NCBI RefSeq assembly: GCF_000003815.2 | Contig: NC_049983.1 | Coordinates: 18,885,180-18,949,179, forward strand | From: Branchiostoma floridae | Lineage: Eukaryota; Chordata; Leptocardii; Amphioxiformes; Branchiostomatidae | DNA length: 64,000 nt | Direction: 5' to 3' | Shown here: piece after piece, positions 10,169-20,604 of the stretch | Layout: the number at the start of each line of letters is the position of its first letter | How positions within the stretch are numbered: the first letter of the stretch is position 1 | The notes under the pieces: generated by a model | The model's input: the letters and a program-made list of their open reading frames with translations, nothing else | The model's database searches: none | Told to the model about the DNA's origin: nothing | Translations under genes and position numbers: made by a program

Positions 10169-12276
10169 CTAAATTTGGCCGAAAAAGCTCATCTTATGGT
10201 ACTTCTTCGCGGCTCTCCTGCGGATGTACCAGAAAACTCCGAGTGACACCGACAGCATGACGAGACCGACACTAAGACCAATCTCCAGACCGTACGAAGG
10301 CCCACCCTTTGAGTCCTGAGAACATTCTTCCGCTGAGGAAAACTGTCCTTTCTTCACGTCGAAGGGTTGTAGGTGGACTTGACGGACGAGCAGGTCTACG
10401 TCCTTTGTTATCATGACATGCACGTCGGCGTCACACTTGTAGGACCTGTCATGGTCTGCCGGGAACACGGCCAGGCTACTGTTGGAGACCGTGTGAGCTT
10501 TGTTAGGGGTCATTGACCCGGGGAAGATGGAGGGTATCTCCGTGTACGTCAGGGAAATCAATGTCACGTGATATTTGGTCGTACCGCCCTCCTTCGCTGA
10601 CTTGTGGAAATCGAAGGTTACGTTGAATTTTCCCTCGTAGAAGGTCAAGGTCAGACTTGACTCATTGTCACCACAGGTCCCCGAAGCGCTGGCCCTAACG
10701 GGCACGTTGAAGACGCCTTTCCCCATGTGCTTGTTCTTCTTGGAGAAGCTGACAGTGAACTGTAGACCCATGTCTGCCAGCAGGCATACCTGGGTTTTGG
10801 AGTCCTTCAGCTGGTAGTGACCTTGTTTAGGTTCGCCGGGAGGAGGTCCAGGCGTAGGTATGTAAGTGGTGGAAGGAGGTACGGGGGGTGTGGTTCGTTG
10901 TCGTGGCGGGAGTTGTCTGGTGTGTGGACGGAGTGTGCTTGGTAGGGTTGATGGTGGTCTGGTTGGTTGACGGACCCACGGTGTGAGTGTGGTTGGTGGG
11001 GTTGATGGTAGTGTGGTTGGTTGGTAGGATCGTGGTGGCGTTTGAAATCGGAACGATGGTGGTCATGCCGTCTAGAGCACATTCCATCGCGTCGCCGAAA
11101 GTCCCGTTCTTCACCGCATACGGTTGAACCTGCCAGTCTATGATTTCCAGCGTGATGTTCGCGTTTATCTTCAGTGACTACTTAGATTTGCACAAATAGG
11201 ACTTGCCAACGTCAGCAAGGAACAGGTTAAAGCCCTTTGTTGATACCACGGTGGTCTTATTAGGATGTTTCGAAGAAGGGAAATGGGGGAGGCTTTCCTT
11301 GAACATCACCTGGACGTAGACAATGTCAAATTTCTTTAAATCCGATTGGAACATGGCCATAAGGCCAAAGCCATTATCAAAATGGAGAGATAGCATCCTA
11401 AGGTTATCCATACACGTACCTTTGGCATTAGAGTCTACGGGGAGGACAAACTGGGCGGTCCCGGTACCTCTGTCCTGGGTCTCGTACTCAACGGTAAATC
11501 TAATCCCCCAACTCGCCAACAGACAAACTTCGCCTTGGTCATTCTTCAGACTGAAGTTGCCGACAGGTATCCCGTGGGGTGTCGGGGTGGTGACGGGGGC
11601 TGTGGTCGACTCTGCCGGCAGTGTGGACATATGGTCTTGCGGACACTCCTCGGACGCAGAGAACTCCTGCTTGTGCACGTCAAACGGCTGGACTTTGATA
11701 TAGTCGATGACAAACGCAAGAGGCTGTGTAACAGGGTAGCCGAGATTAAAGGTCGCATCCGCTTATAATACAGAGGTAGGATTTTGAGGTGCTGGTCTCA
11801 AATTCGTGCCTATCGTTGATCTGATTTGGAATCGTCTGGTTGACGTACTTGGCGTCAGGAAATATCGATGGATCGAGTGTGTGAAAGACGGTTAACGCGG
11901 AGAGCCAGAATCTTGGACGCACCGCCAGGATATCACGCTCGAATTCCATTTTTATACCAAAGTTTGGATATCCAGTGAAGAAGCTGAGCGAAATGTCTGC
12001 CTTTTCACCCAGTGTGGACGCACACGTACCTGTTGCGACACTGTCTATGGGCAGAGCGTAAGACACTTCTGCGGTGTTGTTGTCGCTCTTCACGTACTGG
12101 ACACTAAACCTGGCGGCGATGTCGAGAAGCAGGCATTGCTTCCCACTGCTGTTGGATACCGCGAAGTGCCCTACTTCAGGGTCGTCGAAAGACGCGTCGT
12201 CATCGGCAGCCAGCGCGACGGACATCCAACAACCCGACAGGAGTAGAATAACGGCGGTGACCGACGTGTGAAACAT
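10169..12276 (-). pseudogene. Tandem copy of the LAMP gene, disrupted
   Basis: The copy aligns with the intact LAMP gene at 6648-8714 over its whole length: signal peptide (MFHTSVTAVILLL), three Cys-patterned domains, mucin-like hinge, membrane helix, basic tail (YHKM). Three separate lesions break it. (1) A 4-base insertion near 11762-11769, in domain 1 just after SYLC, shifts the frame and stops after about 177 codons. (2) A TAG at 11180-11178 replaces the CAA Gln codon after SYLCKSK in domain 2. (3) A C6 run (plus-strand G run 10883-10888) in the hinge has one extra base, shifting the frame before domain 3. A 3-base in-frame insertion also lies near 10800. No intron arrangement removes all three, so a pseudogene is most likely. 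The last eight residues differ from the intact copy. A truncated product of the first domain cannot be excluded. Confidence 0.85.
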
Positions 12277-12436
12277 GGTGGAAGTTGACGTGTGAGACGA
12301 GAGAGCGTTCTCTGAAGTTTCCAAACGTTGGTCTCGTTACTCTAAGCAAATCATTGACTCGAAGCAAATCCTTGACTTCGAACTTTGACGGGGACAATGT
12401 GACCACCATATTTACGATTGCAGGGGAGGGACCGGG

Positions 12437-12450
12437 GTAACCATAGAAAC
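12437..12450. promoter_or_regulatory. X-box-like site retained upstream of the LAMP pseudogene
   Basis: GTAACCATAGAAAC occupies the position matching 8859-8872 and differs by one base, within a duplicated 5' flank that stays alignable to about 12466. The duplication therefore included the promoter. Confidence 0.3.
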
Positions 12451-12466
12451 GAGATAAGATGAACTG

Positions 12467-14735
12467 GCATTAAAACCAGCTTTGCGTAATATCTAATCTG
12501 AATTATTTGTCTTTTACGTTTTATTGTACTTAGAGAGTTCCCCATCTCCCCCATCCTTGGGTCATATGTGTGATTTGTGAAGCTTGCCATTGTTTCCGTG
12601 TATTGATTCTTTTGGCTTACTTTTCAGATGTAGACATAAAGTCGATTATTCGTCATTTCTGCTGAATCAGACCAAGGTTGGGACGTTTATGATATAAAGG
12701 GGGACTCATGGCCCTGCAGACTGCCGATGCTGTTATCATACGCGACAACGTGCCCCTACACGAAATAGACCAGCTAAACTCACAGTACTGTAAATGCAGA
12801 AATGTTCGCGGTTTTCGCGGTGACCACTTCACCGCTAACTTAAAACCACCGCGAACATTTTTTCTATTATGGTATTAGACTGCAGTCTATGGTGTTTCCG
12901 CGAACTTAAATCCACCGCGAAAAGTCCGTTTTTCCGCTACCGCGAAATCAAATCCCCGCGAAATTAAATGCATTTACAGTATACTGTTAGACCTGTATTT
13001 TTCACCTTGATCCTAAAGCGCGCGTCTTTTCAATGGTGGTCAGGTCTTCCACAAGACGCACCAGAGATGTAGTTGTAACCGCTGGTCTCCTTATCCATCC
13101 CTTGGCGTGACCGCTGCTAAACTGAACGAAAGCTAAACCTGCAATTACGCCAGGCATCTCACCATCATGCTTCGTGTTTGTGTTTGAAGAGTTCTATGAT
13201 AATCCAGGTAGATGTACTACTGTTTCGCCTCGAATACACCAACAATCATGTATGTACACTTTACTCTACTTAAGCTTCGTCACTTTTATCTGTCACAAAG
13301 AAGACGCTCGTCTTTGTTCTGCTGGTTCTGCATGATTAAACCATGTAACTACCTGTACTCGACAACAACAGAACAACAAAACGCACGCCATCAAAAGTGA
13401 GAATTCTATACCAGGAATCCATCTTGACTACTACATGCAAGATTACAGTCTTTATTTGTGAAGATGGACCTATCTCTACTAGACAGTCGGCCATTTTGCT
13501 ATGATGATGGATTACTCTGACTGTGCGATTTAGCTGCGGTGGTGCGTACATTTATGTTGTAAATTTTAGTGTGACCTTCCGGTATGTCATGTCTAATATT
13601 GTGATCACTACTGAAGAAGATACAAGTACGATGCTGTAAATATTGTTTCGATGTCAAGCTACTTGTACCCCAGATAGGCGATTACAAAGAGAATGTCACC
13701 TTTGCTGACCTTCGTTTGTACAATTAATGTTTATCCACTATCGTTTGTTCGGAATGTAAGATGCATAATAGAACTCATTAACGAAATGGCACTGGTGGTC
13801 TAAATCTATCATGCAAGAAAGGCTCTTCTGGACATCCAAGACTCATTCTTCTTTCTCCTGTCTTCAGCATGTCATTTTGCTTGCACCTCCCTTTGTTCTG
13901 GGATTGAAGGAAGAAGAATGCCCAAATCTTTGTCAGGTGACTTAGTTTAAGAATAAGCAATGCAACTCTGCAGCGCAGCTGAGCATTACGGTTGTAAAGC
14001 ATCAGTACCTGGGGTTCATGCCGGCTATATTTGTGTTCATTTATCTTCAGCATCTAGGGATACGTTTTGTGGAAGAGGTTGATCCCGAGGCTCGTACGTA
14101 GTGAAGGTATGTTTGAATTCCGTGTTTTAAGGTGGAAAATCATAGAGGCAAAAATTCTACCTGAAGCCGTATCAATATTACTGTGTGGTACGATCACGCA
14201 CCATCCTCTGAGAGCTCGGGACATAGTATGATAGTATCATACCATGATCTAAGCTCGGAGAGGATGGTGTGCAAACATACCACATTTAAAACAGTTCATC
14301 GACGTCCCTCTTAGACGCTTCCATTACTAGTAGATGAACGTACGAGTTTTTTGAGATCTTTGTTTTGAAACCTCGATTCTCAGTACACTTCCTGTTCGGC
14401 TACTGGGCAAAGGCCGCAGGTAGTTTGTGCCTGAATTTGGCACAATAATATGATACGAGCGTCGCTGCCAAGAGAGGACGTCACTGCATTGAGCTTCCCG
14501 TCTTTGACCTTTGACGACGCCCCATCATTAACTGGATAATTGAGTCTGCTCGCAAGCCAAAATTAATTAGGCAATCATATTAACTATCGCTTGTTAAAAT
14601 CTAGTGCACATGATGTGCCTCAGGGTCTCGCATTGACCCAAACAGACACGAAGAACCGGTGTCGGGCGGTCACCTCGACTTTCCCACGGTATAGGCTCCG
14701 CTCAGGTGAGTCCACCTTTTACCCTTTCTCTGTAG
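12467..14735. other. Intergenic; MITE and no supported gene
   Basis: Contains the MITE at 12786-12981. A perfect-looking GTGAGT donor lies at 14706 and a pyrimidine-tract acceptor ends at 14735, but they would delimit only a 30-base intron, and the upstream exon has a stop in the needed frame, so no exon is called. A dyad around 14200-14265 (ACCATCCTCTGAGAGCTCGG versus CCGAGCTTAGATCATG..AGAGGATGGT) looks like a small hairpin. Nothing else is recognised. Confidence 0.5.
12786..12981. mobile_element. MITE, TACTGTAAATGC family, copy 1
   Basis: Terminal inverted repeats TACTGTAAATGC (12786-12797) and GCATTTACAGTA (12970-12981). The interior has repeated CGCGAA/TTCGCGG words (TTCGCGGTTTTCGCGG, CACCGCGAACATTTTT, TACCGCGAAAT) shared with copies at 57223 and 63522. 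No coding capacity. Confidence 0.9.
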
Positions 14736-14793
14736 ACACCTGTTGCGCTTGCCCAACGGCTACAGAAGCGGAAAGGGGCGGCCTGTCGTCCCG

Positions 14794-16254
14794 ATGCAGG
14801 GTACGCACGCGCCGCCTGGCCGTCGGCTACAGCCCCCCAGGAGGAGCCATTCCTATGCCGCCGGCGAGTTGGTCTACACTCCACGGTACCGTCCACAGCC
14901 ACAGCAGGTACTTATACATATAGCTTCTCCCTTTCCTGTTAATTCTGCAAGAGGAAATCGCGAAACCCCATGTCTGGGCGAGGGAGTTGTACTCTAGCAC
15001 GAATTCCGAGCATACTCAAGCACACAAGAGTTTTGACCACACCTGTTTATGTTCTCGGGGGGCTTTCTCAGTTCGCTAAAGAATATAACGTTAAGGTTCA
15101 CGTGCACAGCAACTGATCTTAGGTGGTTGTATTTCTGTACATAGCATTTATCTCTTGCACTGACTCATTTAATAATCCCCACAACGGTAGCTGTGTAATA
15201 GCCGGTTGTACCGCTGTGGTGTATGTACTAGTTCTTCTAAACATTGTAGGGCAGACGTCAGACGTTTTGTGTGTAGCACATCACGCATGACGAGATGTAG
15301 ATAACAAGATGATGACCCAGGCTTATGGTAAAACCCCTGTAAGTCTCACCTGGAATGGTAGGCATCATGTTACTGACATTACTATGCTACTGTACTACGT
15401 ACCAAAGCAGGGAAATATCGCCCTTGATAAGCTTGTTGCAGAAATGTAAATCAACATAAAAAAAATTAATATGCAAAGTTCTATTAACCCATGCTTAAAT
15501 TGGTGACGAGTCGGAAAGTAGCTGGTCTATAAAAATATATTCCTTACTCTTGACGTTTTACATCGATGAAGGTTTCACGTCCAGGTTGCACAGACGTCCG
15601 TGATTTTGATACAGAATACAAAACGTACTCATGGAACTCAGACTATATAAAACTAACGAAAGGTAGAGGATGCTACCTCAAAGGTTTGGCCGTTCACAAA
15701 ATCTATCTAGTTGTATTGTATCTAATAGTTGTATAGTGTATTGTACATGCATACAGTATATGTGTATCTTGAATGTGTTCTTTTTGATACCTCATTAGGT
15801 GCCACTCTACCACCATGACAACTATGTGTATCCTGAACAAATGCAGACCAGCGCAAGATTTGCCCTGCCCGGCCTGGCTTACGTGTACCAGGGAGCAGTT
15901 GTTCCAAAGAACGTTTGGCCTCAGGATCAAATAAGACAAAAAGACGCTTTCAAGTTGTCACGCATACCTCAGAGGAGCAATAGCGCCAGGATTGTTCCAG
16001 TCACCGCGTCGCAGGAGTTTCCCGTGCGGGGTGAGTTCACTTCTGCACCCGAGAACACTGACCCGCCCGAGGCCTGGAACTTGATCTATTTCACGACGGA
16101 AGCGTCCAAGAGAAGAGGGGTGCCCGACGACTTTCCGATTTACAATATTGTGTCAACCTCTGGAGCCATGGACGTTGAGGTAGCAGGTAAAAAGAAAGGT
16201 CTCATTAAAAGGGCTCTTTCGTCTCTGTCTTTCAGGAATAAAATTTCCATCTAG
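14794..16254 (+). CDS. Unrecognised protein, two exons (5' end uncertain)
   Basis: Two exons splice in frame: one ending at 14907 (CAG before GTACTT) and one from 15799 (after CCTCATTAG) to the TAG at 16252-16254. The first is open back to 14736, right after a good acceptor (TTTCTCTGTAG), so an upstream exon may exist. The first in-frame ATG is at 14794, giving 189 residues. The product is rich in Pro, Arg, Tyr and Gln in its first third (PRYRPQPQQ, LYHHDNYVY) and basic at the end (KKKGLIKRALSSLSFRN). It has no signal peptide, membrane helix or domain I recognise. GC content is higher than in the surroundings and the 456-bp exon is fully open, which supports real coding. A candidate AATAAA lies at 16873. 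Confidence 0.5.
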
Positions 16255-16408
16255 AATTACATGTGCGGAAATGTTTGTTGTCAATCAATATTGTTCTAGA
16301 TTTTCCCTGGACATACACAAACATTCTGCCAACAGAGTACAGTATCGAAACAACATGTCTTGTATATGCCAAATGCCAGTATTGAAACCGTAAAGTGCAG
16401 TATTTATA

Positions 16409-16441
16409 ATAATGATGATGATGATAATAATAATGATAATG
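16409..16441. repeat. ATG/ATA microsatellite
   Basis: Run of AATGATGATGATGATAATAATAATG-type trinucleotides in the 3' flank of the unrecognised plus-strand gene. Confidence 0.8.
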
Positions 16442-16872
16442 AGCAAAACAGCACGGCCCAGTCAAACCTGTTCAAGTGGCCACCCTTACATTCGTAGTGA
16501 CCACCTGTACTATGTCACCACTTTTTGGTGGTCCCTTAAATGATCTTTCCCTTGACACAGGCATAGAACGTTTTGTCAATAGTGACCACCTGTCCATATA
16601 AGACCAAATTTTATCGGTTCTCTGACTGGTTTGTTTTGACTGTATATGCAAAGTACAATACAGCACATATGCCAACAGCTGTTCCCTATAACAGAAAGAA
16701 ATGTACCCAAGGAGTACCAAACAGCATTGTAAATTTTAGTGATGTTGAAATATTTCAAGTAGCATTGCTAGTAGTACTGGTAGCAGCAACAAGGACTGTT
16801 ACAGTAATGTTTTCTTCTGTATGCCATTGCCCAGACAAAATAACTCTATATATACTATACTTCTATCTTGTA

Positions 16873-16878
16873 AATAAA
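16873..16878 (+). terminator. Candidate polyadenylation signal, plus-strand gene
   Basis: AATAAA about 620 bp after the stop codon at 16254. It is the best-placed hexamer for that gene, and a minus-strand hexamer lies only 40 bp further on. Confidence 0.35.
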
Positions 16879-16918
16879 AACAAGGTTCACGTTACAGACT
16901 GAGTTCTCCCAGCGAGGA

Positions 16919-16924
16919 TTTATT
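16919..16924 (-). terminator. Candidate polyadenylation signal, phosphatase gene
   Basis: Plus-strand TTTATT reads AATAAA on the minus strand, about 3.7 kb downstream of the phosphatase stop codon. A 3' UTR of that length is plausible for this family, but a closer non-canonical signal cannot be excluded. Confidence 0.3.
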
Positions 16925-19900
16925 GACTAGTTTTGTATCAGAAACCGTGTCACCATCAACTCAAGCAGCAAATCCAAATGTGACTATTTATGTAACTAAA
17001 TCGCTAAGTAAATCATACCCATTTACAGCCATGTTCGTATGACAGCTCCCTGCAACTAAAATGACAAGCTTCATACAATGTATAGCACTGCTTAAGCTCG
17101 CTGTATTCTTCAAAACTTTATCAAAATTAATGGAAGACAATGCTTACCACTGTCATTGCCCTTTGCCAACATTTCCTTTGACTTGCATGGTCATAACTTC
17201 TGTATGCCACTTATCAAGCCTAAATGTCATTTTTACTTCTTGTTGCGGATTATATGATACATAACAATTGCATGATTACTGATATATCAACCTGTCCATT
17301 GCCATGGTAACTAAGCCATCTTAGTTAAGAGTTTTATACTAGAAAACTTTAGGGGAATGCTTACATTGTAACTTACAATATGTAGCATTGTATCTCCTAT
17401 TACAAAGCAAAACTAAGTGTCAAAACATTCCCCTTATATGACATACATGTACAAATACGTACTCCCCAAAAGAAAGAATTTCACTTCTAGGGATAAAAGT
17501 CTCAGTAATGTGACTGCTAATGTATCCTGCTTTAGTATAAATATCACTTACTCATAGCCACACCAATTCAATTGTGTAGTTTTTTTTAAACCATCTTCTT
17601 TTGATTTTTGTTTGAAGGTTTGAAATTTAGGCTTGTCACAAAAATGGAGATAATACAGTTCCGATGCTGAGGATATTTTTACTCTCAATATCCAGTGTAA
17701 ATGCACAATTGAATTGATGTGGCGATAGGTGACCAACATAACTACTAGCAGTCAGCAGATATCACAGCAACCTTACATATTACTGTCTTTAGGGGGTTAT
17801 GAACCAGCCCCTACAAGTGTGGTTTAGATTAAATCTAGTAATAAACAGAAAAGAATCTTAAATAAAGAACAAAATATTTATGCTATGTACAATATCTACA
17901 ATTTCTTTCCTTAAGCAAAAAAATATTCATTTTTGCATCCTTGTTACACAAATTTCCTTTGTTGATATTAAGGAATCCAACACTGTTCATTAGGATTGAA
18001 ACATATGCAGGTTTCAGGTGTACAACTATGGTAATATCTGTGCTCGACTTGTTACAAATTGCTCCAGACACAATTAGAAAAATAACTCCCAACATGGACT
18101 AAGACAGGAGCAGAGCTTGTACCTTTGTTAGTGTAACCACATAAAATGGCACTATGTACATTATCCACCATTATACTGTAACACTTGCTGATTCTTCATT
18201 TACTGGTGGTTCAATTACAAGTAACACAATAACTAAATGCTTTGCACATTTGATACTGTTTTGTACAGTAAGATATGCTTGCGTGCATCAACAACATCTA
18301 AAATGTATCATTACTCTACTCTTGATGTCACACAAAATGGCACAGATGGAACTAAAAATAATAATATTCAAGCACATCACTGGCAGAGGATGTCTTTAAC
18401 ATACACGTATATTAAACTTTGTCGCCATTTGCACTTTTTTTTCAACATTTCAAACTTTTTCAAAATTTTTTTATATAATTATAAAAAAAATTAAAGATTG
18501 AAATAAAAATGTTGGTATACATGAAAATGGACAGGTAAGAAACAAAGAAGAGAACTGTGTGACTGAAGGTTTTAAAAAAAAGACTCAAATTATGTACATG
18601 AAAAAAATCATTGGCTGCAGAATGTCTGTCTATGACAGACCTTTTACACAGCTGACAGTGGCCAATCTGTGACAGATGGCCATGAGTATGTCAAATATAC
18701 AAAGTAAAGACACAACTGTTGCAGTTTTCTTTTTAACAGCTTTTTACAAAACCAAAAGCTTTCAGCATAAGGCAACACTTTCCTGCTAGGACATGTGCAA
18801 CGAATGATAATAACCAAGTCCAGTCCCATAAATGTCTTTTCTAAAAGGTAATTTGAAAAACTCTTAAGGGTTGGAAAAGATTACACTTAACATCTGTCAT
18901 TCTTTCAGAACAAAAAGAAAAATTCAAAGAGAGACTTGCATCAACTTTATATGCAGCAGTGTCTCCTTTCCATGTTTCTTCACACTTTTATGTGTTGTTT
19001 GAGACCTCTACTCATATACCACATCATTATACAGACCATTGCCTCTTCTACAATGCAGACATGGCTATTTGCCTAATAGTATGTTCCCTGTCAATACTTG
19101 TTACAAGGCCTGGGTTATAATTAGTACAGATGATAAGATCATTATCACAGTATAAAACGAACATGTTACAAACACATATCTTATAAACTTACAAAACGTA
19201 CAGATTCTCCATTGTTTTGTTACAATACAATGAAACTAAAGTACTATATTCTGTCATGGACACAGTTCCATCTTACCTACCTACACTTCCTCACTATGCT
19301 CACATACACATTTAACTACTACATGTACACCACATTCAATGGAAAAATTTGCTGTTTCAAATTGGCAAATTTGGCAGTTTCATTCAGACTTCATAAAACT
19401 CAGCTAGTCTAGAAAGATGTGTTTCACTACAACTAAAATAATGCTCTTCATCTTTACTGTCACTCAACATTTCCCTGCCAAGTGAAGCTTCTCTACATTG
19501 TAAACTCATTTGTACACAAAGAGTGATTACATCAAGAAAAGGAAAGCATTTTTAAGGTAATGAACTTCTGAATATTCTCCTTTTCGTTTCAGGCAAGCTT
19601 TTGCCTCTTCACCTTTCTTTCGCAATTTTCTAGGCAAACTCACACTGATGTACTCTGCATGCACATCATGCAATCAGTTTCTTTCTTTCATGGCTTTATA
19701 AAAAAAGCTAGATTTGAAATCTAATACACACGTTTTGGCCTCAGATCACACACATATTATGTCACTCTACTTGCTGTACATCCGACTGCTTTACACAAAG
19801 TATTCCTGATCAAGCAATTCACAAACAAGACACAATACACCTTTTCTTATGTACATGATATCTGATATAAAAAAAATAGTTGATGATAAAGTTTTAGGTA

Positions 19901-20604
19901 CAATGCTGCTTGCTCACTAGCACCATCAAGGCAGCCCAGTACATGGGAGCTATCTATGTTAACTTGGCAACTTTAGAAATACACAGAGAAATGAAACTAC
20001 TGTGCAAAGGAAGCAACAAATATCAATAGTTAATTACATGTTGTTGTTTTTTTGTTACACAGAGGCCAAAAAAATATACATGTTGACTGTACAAAACATA
20101 CAGGTATTTTCTTTCTTGTTTACTTAAACATTGATACCACACCACATACAGACACTAACAGCTCCAGGGTATTCTATACTGTTTACACCTCACCAACCAC
20201 AGATTTTACACATGATACACATCATCGCTCTACAATATGGACTTCCATGATCATCATTACAACACCCTCAGTCAATACCAACTATTTCTTCCGCACATAT
20301 TTCTTTCTCTGCTTTCAAAACAAATACTACAACACGGAACAAGTGAAACAGATACTGGTAAGTGTAAGTTGTAAATGAACAGCGGCTTCCTACAGACACA
20401 ATGGTCAAGGAAGAGTGTGCCCAATATGTAATTACTAGTACCCATAGTTTTGACTTTACCGAAGGAGAAGCACTGGTTGATTGACCATCTTCACCTAGTT
20501 AGAGACCTACATAGCTAGCCTTGTCTGTAGAGATTACAGTGCATAACAGGAAGACTTATTTTCAGCAGAGACTGCAGAGAAGACTCGGTCAGCGTGCAGC
20601 GACC

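Larger units (their letters stand above)
16255..20604. other. AT-rich region: probable 3' UTRs of convergent genes
   Basis: No coding exon is supported. The right part (about 16.9-20.6 kb) lies just downstream of the phosphatase stop codon (minus strand) and is uniformly AT-rich, as expected for a long 3' UTR. The left part would be the 3' UTR of the plus-strand gene at 14.8-16.25 kb. A TGA/TAA microsatellite lies at about 16409-16441, followed by a repeat with GTGACCACCTG words at about 16459-16600. Confidence 0.45.

Noticed and set aside
14706-14735. GT-AG pair with strong consensus on both sides
   Set aside because: It would be a 30-base intron, below what animal spliceosomes normally use, and the upstream exon has a TAG in the required frame.
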